In this document: piece after piece, positions 1-7,116 of the stretch
How the letters are laid out: each line of letters opens with the position of its first letter
Numbering within the stretch: the stretch's first letter is position 1
Virus record (IMG/VR): IMGVR_UViG_3300011253_001050
Location: 1 to 44,250 of that record
Length of the DNA stretch: 44,250 nt
Reading direction: 5' to 3' (one strand)
Source: a virus
The notes under the pieces: generated by a model
Database searches by the model: none
What the model was told of the DNA's origin: nothing
Seen by the model: the letters and a program-made list of their open reading frames with translations, nothing else
Made by a program: the position numbers and the translations under genes

Positions 1-524
1 TCGTCGTCTTCTTCTTCGTCGGTATCCACAACGTCGAAGTCGTCAATCGATGCAACAGATCCACCACCGGCTAGAGATTCGCCGTGTCCATAAAACTGAA
101 CACCTTGTAATCCGGCATTGATACGACGGCCGAAACTGTTGTCTTGCGCCCAAAGGTTCAGCTTCACTGTGACCCAAGCGCCCGCGTACAACTTCTCGTC
201 GTCTTCTTCGAGGCGGGCTCTCTCACCATCGATTAGCGTTGGTCGTTTCTTGGTACTGGCATTGATGTACACAACCGTGTCGTCGTAGCCGTCGTAATCT
301 TCTTTTTCTTCGCCGTCGTAGATGCAGATTTTCAGATCTTTCGGCTTTTTCTTTGGCCATTTTTCTGCCGCGCACTCGTCAATGAGTTCGTGCAATTCAT
401 CCATCTGTTTGTGATCCTTCGAGATGATGAATCGGGCGGTGTATTTCTTGTCATCGTTATGCGGGTTTGGCTCAAACAAATGTGGTAAGTCCAGCCTCAC
501 GCGATTAAGTCGTATTTCAAACAT
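1..524 (-). CDS. DUF2815-type phage ssDNA-binding protein, cut by the window edge
   Basis: Translation begins at ATG 524 and stays open to base 1 (174 codons plus 2 nt). It starts MFEIRLNRVRLDLPHLFEP and ends in an acidic run (VDTDEEEDD), the architecture of DUF2815 proteins: an OB-fold-like ssDNA-binding body with an acidic tail. Family knowledge places these next to DUF2800 exonucleases in phage replication/recombination modules, as here, where the two genes overlap by 8 nt. If base 1 is joined to base 44250, the frame continues with GAC ATC and then TAG at 44246-44244, giving a complete 176-aa protein of normal length. I infer that it is intact and only the linearisation point splits it. 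Confidence 0.85.
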   Translation of the reverse strand, partial: MFEIRLNRVRLDLPHLFEPNPHNDDKKYTARFIISKDHKQMDELHELIDECAAEKWPKKKPKDLKICIYDGEEKEDYDGYDDTVVYINASTKKRPTLIDGERARLEEDDEKLYAGAWVTVKLNLWAQDNSFGRRINAGLQGVQFYGHGESLAGGGSVASIDDFDVVDTDEEEDD

Positions 525-1719
525 TGTCTATTTCCTCTTTACGAGTTAAGTCTTCAAAGTCGGCGGTGACGTCAATCGCTTCGCGTTTGTCGTTTGCCGG
601 TGCGATGGTGGGCTTACCTTTCGGCTTGGTGATTAGGTCGCCAAATTTCTTGGCGAATTTCTTAACACCCATGATTTTTTCTAACGCGGGTGCTGTAATG
701 AATTTGCGGGGGGCGTACGTATCAATATTGACCGTTCGCTGTTTCTTCAATGCGCTGAGAGCATCATCTACATCGGTCCATCGGCGGTTACTTCTACCCT
801 CGACTAACTTCCATCCAGGGATCACGCCCCCGGTGCTCAGAGTGTCTAGAGCGTATTCTTCGATGGTGGTTAACCAGCTCTGAACCGACTTGATTTTCGT
901 TAACATGTACGAGATTTCATCGGGCGTTACGCCGGTTGTCGTGGTTCGTACCTTGAACTTGGTTAAGTCCTCGAAGTCATCGGATACATCGTGTGCATTG
1001 ACTTCGTGGAACTTGCGGCACGTCTGTTTCGCTGTACAGAACGTACAGTGGTCACCGGGGGTTGATTTCTCGACGACGTCGTCATCGGTTACCGCATTAG
1101 CATCGTCTATCGCGTTTCGGACTTCGTCTGCAAAAGCGAGTAATTCATCGCGGTAATAGGTGAATTCGTCGATGTGGTCTAAGCGAGGTTGATAAATCGC
1201 GAGGGTGAATTCTTCAATCTCGCAGATGTAATCGAAGCTTTGCATAACGCCAAGTGCGTAAAGCATTAGCTGTTTGTTACCTTCTGCAAACACCTGCACG
1301 CCTGCCCCGTATTTCAGGTCGATCACATAGGCGTGCTTTAAAGGAAAGTCGATTTTGACTGCATCCGACGTACCGTTATTCGGGAGTATCCCGATCAGGT
1401 CTAGTCGGTGTTCAACGAACAGATCGCAACCGATGACTTCATCAACGTATCTTTTATATCCATTGATGTGATCACACATCGCGGCATCAACTAAAATTGG
1501 TTCGCCGCCGTCATCTAAGTCTATAGTTGTATCTACAAACTCGAATGCATCGACGTTACCTTTTAGGCATCGCTCTGCGAGTTCATGGGCCGCGCTACCT
1601 TCACGCGCATATTCGCTGGTCTTATCGTTGAACGCGGATTCTTGATAAGCCGATGCAACACAACCCATGAACTTGCCCGCCCCCGAGGGGCGGAACATAG
1701 CTTCGATAGGTCTAGTCAT
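517..1719 (-). CDS. DUF2800 Cas4/RecB-like PD-(D/E)XK exonuclease
   Basis: This 400-aa protein has the layout of iron-sulfur RecB/Cas4-family nucleases. One cysteine lies near the N-terminus (C20) and three at the C-terminus (C225, C228, C234). Between them are H45 in GSAAHELAE, D119 in GTSDA and the D134-x-K136 pair in YVIDLKYGAG, with Q150 as a likely QxxxY-type residue. The expected role is cytosolic DNA end resection for phage recombination or replication, with the ssDNA-binding protein encoded immediately downstream. Its start overlaps the preceding gene by 8 nt, so it is part of the leftward operon. I am confident of the family. The exact polarity of the nuclease is not visible. Confidence 0.88.
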   Translation of the reverse strand: MTRPIEAMFRPSGAGKFMGCVASAYQESAFNDKTSEYAREGSAAHELAERCLKGNVDAFEFVDTTIDLDDGGEPILVDAAMCDHINGYKRYVDEVIGCDLFVEHRLDLIGILPNNGTSDAVKIDFPLKHAYVIDLKYGAGVQVFAEGNKQLMLYALGVMQSFDYICEIEEFTLAIYQPRLDHIDEFTYYRDELLAFADEVRNAIDDANAVTDDDVVEKSTPGDHCTFCTAKQTCRKFHEVNAHDVSDDFEDLTKFKVRTTTTGVTPDEISYMLTKIKSVQSWLTTIEEYALDTLSTGGVIPGWKLVEGRSNRRWTDVDDALSALKKQRTVNIDTYAPRKFITAPALEKIMGVKKFAKKFGDLITKPKGKPTIAPANDKREAIDVTADFEDLTRKEEIDNV

Positions 1720-2059
1720 CGGACTCGACCAACGCTTTTGCAGCCAAGTAAACTTCGGAAAGTTTCTCGTCTGGCACGTCGTCGAATTTTTTAAATCCTA
1801 ATTCGTTTAGTAGTTCAAGCGTACGTTTTCTTTTCAGTACGTGAACTAGATAGTTTCGTATCTCCGGGCGTTCCGGAATATCTTCGTCCTTCGGTGCGGC
1901 TTCTTTCGTAGCCTTAGTTTTGGGTTTCGCTTTAGTCGTTTTTGCTGGTGGTGTCTTTTCGACTTCAGAGCCCTGTGAGGTCTCTAAGCACTTCTCTACT
2001 AGGGTGCAAAGCCGATTGATACCGGTCGCGATATCGTCTAATGTTTTCTCGATTGCCAT
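1712..2059 (-). CDS. hypothetical protein with Lys/Ala/Pro-rich linker
   Basis: The 115-aa protein has three parts. An N-terminal amphipathic helix (about residues 3-28) is followed by a low-complexity Lys/Ala/Pro/Thr linker (about 35-60). A compact charged helical C-terminus (about 63-115) completes it. No catalytic motif is visible. A GGAG ribosome-binding site lies 8 nt before ATG 2059, which supports this start even though it lies inside the upstream gene. The end overlaps the exonuclease gene by 8 nt, so the pair is probably translationally coupled. A role as an accessory to the nuclease or ssDNA-binding protein is inferred only from position. Confidence 0.7.
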   Translation of the reverse strand: MAIEKTLDDIATGINRLCTLVEKCLETSQGSEVEKTPPAKTTKAKPKTKATKEAAPKDEDIPERPEIRNYLVHVLKRKRTLELLNELGFKKFDDVPDEKLSEVYLAAKALVESDD

Positions 2060-2282
2060 TGCTTGATTCTCCAGAATCGTGGTTGTGGTTAATCAGCTCA
2101 CTGGTGTTTTCGTTGGTAGCGGGGGCACCGGTGGGCTTTGTTACTGCGGGTCGTACATAGACATTTCCGTCGTCTTCGTAAACGAATTCAAACCCGAGAC
2201 GGGCTAAGAACACGCCTAATACAACGTGCGGAACTTGGGAAGTTGGTTCGATAATTATGTTGTTTGTTGTTGAGGTGGGCAT
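1965..2282 (-). CDS. hypothetical protein, first gene of the leftward early operon
   Basis: The 105-aa protein starts at ATG 2282 behind AGGAAA. Residues 10-45 look like a folded alpha/beta segment (VPHVVLGVFLARLGFEFVYE followed by DDGNVYVRP). The C-terminal half is Asn/Ser/Arg-rich and probably disordered. Unusually, the last 95 nt overlap the next gene in another frame. The N-terminal half and the ribosome-binding site look genuine. The extended C-terminus could be real, or could result from a recent frameshift or lost stop. No function can be assigned. Confidence 0.6.
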   Translation of the reverse strand: MPTSTTNNIIIEPTSQVPHVVLGVFLARLGFEFVYEDDGNVYVRPAVTKPTGAPATNENTSELINHNHDSGESSNGNRENIRRYRDRYQSALHPSREVLRDLTGL

Positions 2283-2363
2283 TTGATTTTCCTATGTAGT
2301 TAGCGATTTCATTTAGCTTTGAATTACCTTTTTCAATTTCACGTTTATAGTTGTTATGCCTAA

Positions 2364-2392
2364 AATGTAAATCAAACGTTTACAATGATCAA
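2364..2392 (-). promoter_or_regulatory. candidate leftward early promoter (PL-like)
   Basis: On the minus strand a -35-like TTGATC (2392-2387) is followed after exactly 17 nt by a -10-like TACATT (2369-2364), each matching four of six sigma70 consensus positions. It lies in an AT-rich gap about 80 nt upstream of the first leftward gene at 2282. It coincides with the palindrome at 2366-2384, as expected for a repressed phage promoter. Call by eye, not tested. Confidence 0.45.
2366..2384. promoter_or_regulatory. candidate operator TGTAAA-N7-TTTACA
   Basis: A perfect 6-bp inverted repeat with 7-nt spacer overlaps the -10 element and spacer of the candidate PL-like promoter. Repressor binding here would switch off the leftward replication/recombination operon. 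The half-site differs from the palindrome at the rightward promoter, so the same protein need not bind both. Confidence 0.4.
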
Positions 2393-2457
2393 GTATAAAT
2401 TCATAATTAGTTTCGGTAATAGTTCCGGTTTGGAACAAAGAAGTTTTTCGCAGGCAT

Positions 2458-2480
2458 AAAAAAACCCCGTAAGAACGGGG
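2458..2480 (-). terminator. intrinsic terminator behind the PAS gene
   Basis: Read leftward, CCCCGT (2480-2475), a short loop and ACGGGG (2470-2465) form a GC-rich hairpin followed by seven U (2464-2458). It lies 26 nt beyond the PAS gene stop and insulates the immunity genes from the leftward early operon. Confidence 0.85.
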
Positions 2481-2505
2481 CTTCTAGTCGGCGTCGATAG
2501 GGTTA

Positions 2506-2943
2506 CTAATCGGGGCAGTAGATATCGTAAGCGGAGACAATATATTCGTTATTGTTGATATCGATTGAACGCCCTTTCGATGACGCCGTAACGAGATAGC
2601 CTTCTTTATGCTGATAGTTTGCCGTTATCCAACCGTACGAACCGAACGTACTGACGCTTTCCAAACAGGCTTGCTTAAATACGTCGGACATCAAACAAAA
2701 ATCGTTTAGGTTCAGCTTCCGCTCGACCACGTCCACAGCGGTATAACCAAATAAACTGGTAAACCGTTTATTGCACCACCGTAGTTGGCCACACATCGTA
2801 AAAATCATCGCGCCAAATGGTGAGTCTTCTAGAAAAGGTAATGTCTTGTTCTCAATAGCAGTTTTAATATGGGCCTGAACGTCAGCAGAAAGCACGGGGT
2901 CCATTGCGCAGGGGATCGTCTGGTGGGATAAAGACACTGGCAA
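2506..2943 (-). CDS. stand-alone PAS-domain protein
   Basis: The 145-aa protein carries one PAS domain over about residues 30-140. The core is typical: LEDSPFGAMIFTMCGQLRWC, then NKRFTSLFGYTAVDVV, and a C-terminal sheet ending ISVxEYIVSAYD-like. There is no kinase, GGDEF, HTH or transmembrane segment. PAS domains sense ligands, redox state or partners. An isolated one next to a repressor that lacks a protease domain suggests a modulator of lysogeny, which is inference. The 145-aa reading needs a TTG start. GTG 2937 is better spaced from AGGA, and ATG 2904 would give 132 aa without losing the domain. It is followed by its own terminator. Confidence 0.75.
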   Translation of the reverse strand: MPVSLSHQTIPCAMDPVLSADVQAHIKTAIENKTLPFLEDSPFGAMIFTMCGQLRWCNKRFTSLFGYTAVDVVERKLNLNDFCLMSDVFKQACLESVSTFGSYGWITANYQHKEGYLVTASSKGRSIDINNNEYIVSAYDIYCPD

Positions 2944-2968
2944 ACATCCTAGTTAAGTGTTGAGTTTG

Positions 2969-2987
2969 GCTGTACACCTTGTACAGC
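2969..2987. promoter_or_regulatory. perfect palindrome GCTGTACA-CCT-TGTACAGC
   Basis: Two 8-bp arms are separated by 3 nt, just upstream of the PAS gene and downstream of the repressor gene. It resembles a LexA box (CTGT...ACAG), but the interior is 9 nt instead of 8, so a canonical SOS box is not claimed. Position suggests an operator controlling the PAS gene. Confidence 0.5.
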
Positions 2988-3103
2988 TTCGACCTTAACT
3001 ATCGTCCAAAATCCCTAAAATGGTGCATCCTTTGGATGGTTTTGTGCTCTGTGCACACTTACCAATCGTCTGAATGCGGCGCCGTATGGGTTGTAACGTT
3101 TCT

Positions 3104-3754
3104 TTACTTAGCGAGATTTCTTGACTGCGCTGCAACAATTACAAGGGATTCTAACGTCGACTCATCTAGCTTACCTTTTTCGAGCAATACATAGGCTTGT
3201 CGTAACGCGACCATCGTTGCTTCCGGAGGTAATTCGACGTTTAGTTTTTCAGCGCATTGGGAAAGTTGGAACAGTAGATCGCCGACCTGGTCCATCGTCA
3301 CCCACTGCGAATTCTCTGCGAGATGGGATTCCTCGACGTTGAAGTACGCGCAAATTTTTTCGAGTAATGGCCGGCTAATTAAACGGTGTTTTATCGCTTC
3401 GTATAGCGTTTTTCGTGTCAGTTTGAGTTCCGCCGCGAGTCCGGTTTTAGTCAATCCTTCGTTCTTCATTAAAGCTTCTAGTTTGTCTACGTGGAGCGTC
3501 AGCACGTCATCGCCCGGTTGGTAAGGCGACGGTGCGGTTTCAACGCCTTCTGCCAACCATTGGGCATCTACGCCGATTTCGCGCGCTATATCCCACATCC
3601 GAGACCCGGGAATCCCGCGTGTTTTCCAACCTTGATAAGCCTGTCGGCTGATTTCAATCGAATCGCAGAACTGCGAGAGCTTGATATTTCGCTCCGATAA
3701 CGCAGCTTCTAACCGCTGTATCGTTGGATGCGAATGTTGTTTTTTGTGTTCCAT
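3104..3754 (-). CDS. phage repressor with two HTH domains and no peptidase domain
   Basis: This 216-aa protein has two helix-turn-helix regions. The first spans about residues 10-70 (SQFCDSIEISRQAYQGWKTR) and the second about 85-145 (LTKTGLAAELKLTRKTLYEA). A helical C-terminus (about 150-216) probably serves oligomerisation. No S24/LexA-like Ala-Gly cleavage site or Ser/Lys dyad is visible, so RecA-stimulated self-cleavage is unlikely. It is divergent from the CII-like gene across a 134-bp operator region, the classic CI position. ATG 3754 lacks a close Shine-Dalgarno sequence, so translation may be weak or leaderless. Its family is clear, but target sites are inferred. Confidence 0.82.
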   Translation of the reverse strand: MEHKKQHSHPTIQRLEAALSERNIKLSQFCDSIEISRQAYQGWKTRGIPGSRMWDIAREIGVDAQWLAEGVETAPSPYQPGDDVLTLHVDKLEALMKNEGLTKTGLAAELKLTRKTLYEAIKHRLISRPLLEKICAYFNVEESHLAENSQWVTMDQVGDLLFQLSQCAEKLNVELPPEATMVALRQAYVLLEKGKLDESTLESLVIVAAQSRNLAK

Positions 3755-3784
3755 TTGGCGAAATGTAACCTTTTTGTGTACTAA

Positions 3785-3805
3785 TTCAATAAATCTTATA
3801 TTGAA
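3785..3805. promoter_or_regulatory. candidate operator TTCAATA-N7-TATTGAA
   Basis: A perfect 7-bp inverted repeat with 7-nt spacer overlaps the -35 hexamer of the rightward promoter. A second weaker repeat, TAAAC-N5-GTTTA at 3811-3825, lies in the promoter spacer. Both are placed to let the repressor block rightward transcription. Confidence 0.55.
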
Positions 3806-3829
3806 ATTCTTAAACTAATGGTTTATATT
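3801..3829 (+). promoter_or_regulatory. rightward early promoter (PR-like)
   Basis: TTGAAA (3801-3806), a 17-nt spacer and TATATT (3824-3829) form a near-consensus sigma70 promoter about 60 nt upstream of the CII-like gene. It would drive the CII-like, nuclease and primase/helicase genes. Confidence 0.65.
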
Positions 3830-3888
3830 TTTCCCACAATAATTAAATAAATCTAATCAATGTTCGCTAACTATTATGAATAACCGCT

Positions 3889-4230
3889 ATGAAAACACAC
3901 GAAATCGTTGCCGAAACTTTAACGGCACCCATGAAATCCCATGCAAGCACGCGGGATACCACGCAATTGTTACTGCAACGAGCGCGAGAGGTTGGCCAAC
4001 GTAATATCGCTAAGGCGACCGGGATGTCCGAGTCTACAGTTTCGCGTTGGTTTTCTGAAAACGTTGAAGCGTTAAGTGAGTCACTATCTTTTATGGGGTT
4101 AAAGGTCGTTCCGGCCGATAGCACTTGTATCAATGATACAGCCGCACTCGACAATATCGTTTGGCTAGCTCAGCGAGGTGCGGCTTCGCTCAGTGTTGAT
4201 GACTTGCTGAAACAGGAGTACGCGAAATGA
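3889..4230 (+). CDS. CII-like transcriptional activator
   Basis: This 113-aa protein matches the lambda CII family in layout. A helix precedes an HTH at about residues 38-56 (NIAKATGMSESTVSRWFSEN), followed by the conserved LSFMGLKVVP-like segment. CII proteins are tetrameric activators of repressor and integrase promoters that favour lysogeny. It is the first gene of the rightward operon, as cII is behind PR. Its stop overlaps the next start (ATGA). The C-terminal 35 residues are acidic and hydrophobic and may control stability, which is inference. Confidence 0.82.
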   Translation: MKTHEIVAETLTAPMKSHASTRDTTQLLLQRAREVGQRNIAKATGMSESTVSRWFSENVEALSESLSFMGLKVVPADSTCINDTAALDNIVWLAQRGAASLSVDDLLKQEYAK

Positions 4231-4859
4231 CAGTTCAGGCAATAGAGACCTTTTACGCTGGGTACAAATTTAGATCCCGACTCGAAGCTAGATGGGCAGT
4301 GTTTTTTGATTCACTCAATATCGAATGGCAATACGAGCCTGAAGGATTTGAACGTTCTGAATTTGATGACGACAATAATTTGCAGATAGTGGATCGATAC
4401 CTACCTGATTTCTATTTACCTAAAACTGAAACGTGGGTCGAAGTGAAAGGCGACTCAGGCGCGTTAGTTAAAGATTGGATCACGTGGGATTTACGAATCG
4501 ACTTCGGCGGAATTCTACCGGGGGTTTGTGATTCGTACCAAACGGGCCGGGGGTTACTTGTACTTACCGACATCCCAAGAATCAAATATCAAACAGTAGT
4601 TCATCCGCTGTTCCAGCATTACAAAGGCACCATTAAATCGTACGCAATGTTCACCGAAGACGGTATCAAATACGTTAGTGCGTCTGGTCTTCCAGGATTC
4701 TTTTTTGACGAAACTATTGCCCCTTGCGAAGACGATTGGTCCGCGCAACCCGTAAATATTCGGGGTACAAATATGGATTGTAGGAAAATAGGGAAGGCAT
4801 ACGACAACGCCAGACAAGCGCGTTTTGAACACGGCGAGGTACCTTGCACCACAATCTAA
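4227..4859 (+). CDS. PD-(D/E)XK endonuclease-like protein
   Basis: In this 210-aa protein the first third has a nuclease core: E20 in FRSRLEARWAVFFD, then D61 in YLPDFYLP, then E72-V-K74 in WVEVKG. This is the E...D...ExK set of small phage endonucleases of the PD-(D/E)XK superfamily. The remaining 130 residues have no recognised domain and contain scattered cysteines (C105, C167, C184, C207). It is translationally coupled to the CII-like gene and followed by the primase, so it is made early. Its substrate is unknown. Host DNA degradation or processing of replication intermediates are both possible. Confidence 0.72.
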   Translation: MTVQAIETFYAGYKFRSRLEARWAVFFDSLNIEWQYEPEGFERSEFDDDNNLQIVDRYLPDFYLPKTETWVEVKGDSGALVKDWITWDLRIDFGGILPGVCDSYQTGRGLLVLTDIPRIKYQTVVHPLFQHYKGTIKSYAMFTEDGIKYVSASGLPGFFFDETIAPCEDDWSAQPVNIRGTNMDCRKIGKAYDNARQARFEHGEVPCTTI

Positions 4860-4910
4860 AAACAGATGTATAACTACCAAGAATAGCCGGAGGTAATACG
4901 AGGTGAAAAC

Positions 4911-6965
4911 TTGTCTCGCGTAGCGCGTGACACCAACAAACGCCCACCTGTTGAAGTTACGAACACTCCCAGCGCTTTGCAAGATCACGAGCGTTGGGTT
5001 GTCTGGAAACTAGTACACGACCCTAAGCGCAAGAAACCGCGCAAAGTTCCTCAATGCCCACCCGGTGCTAAACCACCCGAGGGCGAGAAGAAATGGTCGT
5101 GGAAGCATTCCGAGTGCTGGTTATCGTTCGTCGATGCCTTAGCGCTGTACAAAAACAACCCCAAAAAATACGACGGTATCGGCTTCGTAATGCTGGACAT
5201 TACCGAAGATGTCTTCGCTGAGCCGATCATCGGTATCGACGTCGATGATTGTATCGACGAGTCCGGTAATCTAAACGATGTCGCCAAACGTTTTATCCGT
5301 GAAATACCAACCTATTGGGAAATCAGCCCCACCGGTACGGGTATTCGCGGTTTTTGCACCGGGTCAATCAAACGTGAGATTGATGTAGATAAAGTTGAAA
5401 TCTACGATGGTTCATCAACGCGTTATCTCACGTTAACCGGCCGCAAGATAGACGGGTCAACCGATACCGTTCAACCTGGTGATCAAACCTTCCTCGACGA
5501 AATCATAGACGAGTACGCAAAGTCAGCTAAAGAGAAGAAAGCAACCGAGTACGGCGAGATGCCGGTACTACTCGACGAACACGATGCGTTACATGCGCTC
5601 GATGAACTCTTTGAAGTTGCCAACGAAGACCTTCAACACTACATCACAACCGGCTTACCGATTGGACGTTACGATCATGATGGTGGCTTAAGTGAGGTTG
5701 TCGCCGGTTTTATTCGTACCGCGTATTTAAATGCCTTCGATGATTCGCAAGTGTTGTCGATGCTCTGGTATCACGAACATACCCAAGCCAACTATAAAAC
5801 GGAACGCGGAGACCGTCGCCTCGATTTCTTTTGGCAAGAGTGTTGTCGATGTCGGGGGCCGGTGGTCGCTGATGACTTTGACTTCTTAACCTTTGATGAA
5901 TTCGAAGACGAAGAAACGGGCGAACCGTTTTTTCATGTTAGTGAACTCGAAGGGTTAGACATACCTGAACCGGATATGGTCGTAGAAGAGTTTATGCGTA
6001 ACCGCGTGGTTACTTCGCTATATGGTGATGGCGGTATCGGTAAGTCTTTACTCAGCCAACAACTACAAACGTGTGTCGAACATAATCTTAAGTGGTTAGG
6101 GCGTGAAGTAAAACAAGGTCCAACGCTCGGCATTTATTGCGAAGATGATCGCGAAGAATTACACCGGCGTCAGCGAAGCATTAATCGGAAATACGATTTA
6201 AGCTACAAAGATTCTCCGAGCATTTACTTTTGGTCGCGAGTAGGGGAAGACAACACTCTAGCGACATTCGATAACAAAGGCACGATCAAATCGACGAGCT
6301 TTCTAAAAGCCGTACATAAGAAATGTCTCGACGTGAAACCCGTCTTACTTATTCTTGATCCCGCTACCGAGCTATTCGGCGGCAATGAGATAAACAAACG
6401 TGATGTCCGCCAATTCGTCAATCGACTAACGAAACTCGCACGTCGTCATAACATGGCGGTACTGTTGCTAGCCCACCCCTCGCAGTCGGGCATGGCTTCC
6501 GGTGCTGGTTATAGCGGTAGTGTTGATTGGAACGCGGCAGTTCGTTCACGTCTCTATATGACCAAAGATAAACACGACGACGACACCCGATATATCGAAC
6601 ATATGAAATCGAACTACTCGAAGAGTGGTTCAGTCGTGCAATTGATGTGGCACAACGGCTGCTTTTTATCGGAATTCGATATCAAGATGCAAGAGATATT
6701 GAACGAGAGAGCGGCCGAAGCCAATCAGGTGTTCTTGGAATACATGCGGGAATGTGAGCTGTCGAATATCGGCCTCGCCGTGAAAGCGAACGCTGAAGGT
6801 TACTTCGCCACGCGGTTCGCTAAATTCGCTAAACGGGACGGGTTCACTATCACCGTAGAGCAGTTTAAAAACGCCGCTGACGACCTCGAATTACAAGGTC
6901 GTATCGAGCAGCGAAGCGCCAATCGAAGACAGCAATATTTCCTAATTACAGGAGGAAATGAGTGA
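4911..6965 (+). CDS. bifunctional primase-polymerase / RepA-like helicase
   Basis: This 684-aa replication protein has two recognisable parts. Residues about 20-185 form an archaeo-eukaryotic-type primase-polymerase domain, with GIDVDD at 108-113 as the metal-binding motif and SPTGTGIRGF at 139-148. A linker with a primase C-terminal-like helical region follows (about 225-315). Residues about 360-560 are a RecA/RepA-like ATPase, with Walker A GDGGIGKS at 372-379 and Walker B LLILDPATE around D483. The C-terminus looks like a winged helix. The start is TTG 4911, five nt behind GAGGTG. It should prime and unwind at the phage origin, whose candidate lies directly behind it. Confidence 0.88.
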   Translation: MSRVARDTNKRPPVEVTNTPSALQDHERWVVWKLVHDPKRKKPRKVPQCPPGAKPPEGEKKWSWKHSECWLSFVDALALYKNNPKKYDGIGFVMLDITEDVFAEPIIGIDVDDCIDESGNLNDVAKRFIREIPTYWEISPTGTGIRGFCTGSIKREIDVDKVEIYDGSSTRYLTLTGRKIDGSTDTVQPGDQTFLDEIIDEYAKSAKEKKATEYGEMPVLLDEHDALHALDELFEVANEDLQHYITTGLPIGRYDHDGGLSEVVAGFIRTAYLNAFDDSQVLSMLWYHEHTQANYKTERGDRRLDFFWQECCRCRGPVVADDFDFLTFDEFEDEETGEPFFHVSELEGLDIPEPDMVVEEFMRNRVVTSLYGDGGIGKSLLSQQLQTCVEHNLKWLGREVKQGPTLGIYCEDDREELHRRQRSINRKYDLSYKDSPSIYFWSRVGEDNTLATFDNKGTIKSTSFLKAVHKKCLDVKPVLLILDPATELFGGNEINKRDVRQFVNRLTKLARRHNMAVLLLAHPSQSGMASGAGYSGSVDWNAAVRSRLYMTKDKHDDDTRYIEHMKSNYSKSGSVVQLMWHNGCFLSEFDIKMQEILNERAAEANQVFLEYMRECELSNIGLAVKANAEGYFATRFAKFAKRDGFTITVEQFKNAADDLELQGRIEQRSANRRQQYFLITGGNE

Positions 6966-6967
6966 TG

Positions 6968-7116
6968 CAAGTAACTTACAAGTGTTACAAGTCCCTACTT
7001 AAGTCATTGATTTCATTGATACAAGTGTTTTACAAGTCCACTTGCACGGTTTACAAGTGGACTTGCAAGTCTTTGAATTTAATAGAATTGTCAATTACAA
7101 GTGTTTTTACACAAGT
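6968..7116. repeat. iteron-like CAAGT cluster, candidate replication origin
   Basis: CAAGT occurs nine times in direct orientation, starting at 6968, 6979, 6988, 7022, 7033, 7054, 7066, 7098 and 7112. It occurs twice inverted, at 7040-7044 and 7061-7065, all within 149 bp of AT-rich DNA. The fuller unit is about TTACAAGTSY. Several spacings are near one or more helical turns (11, 9, 34, 11, 21, 12, 32). Two 12-bp arms, CAAGTCCACTTG (7033-7044) and CAAGTGGACTTG (7054-7065), form a perfect inverted repeat with 9-nt spacer. The position directly after the primase/helicase gene supports an origin with initiator-binding iterons. Confidence 0.7.

Noticed and set aside
2969-2987. LexA SOS box
   Set aside because: The ends match CTGT/ACAG but the interior is 9 nt, not 8; kept only as a palindrome.
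3867-4154. Leftward frame opposite the CII-like gene
   Set aside because: No ribosome-binding site and it is antisense to a well-supported HTH protein.
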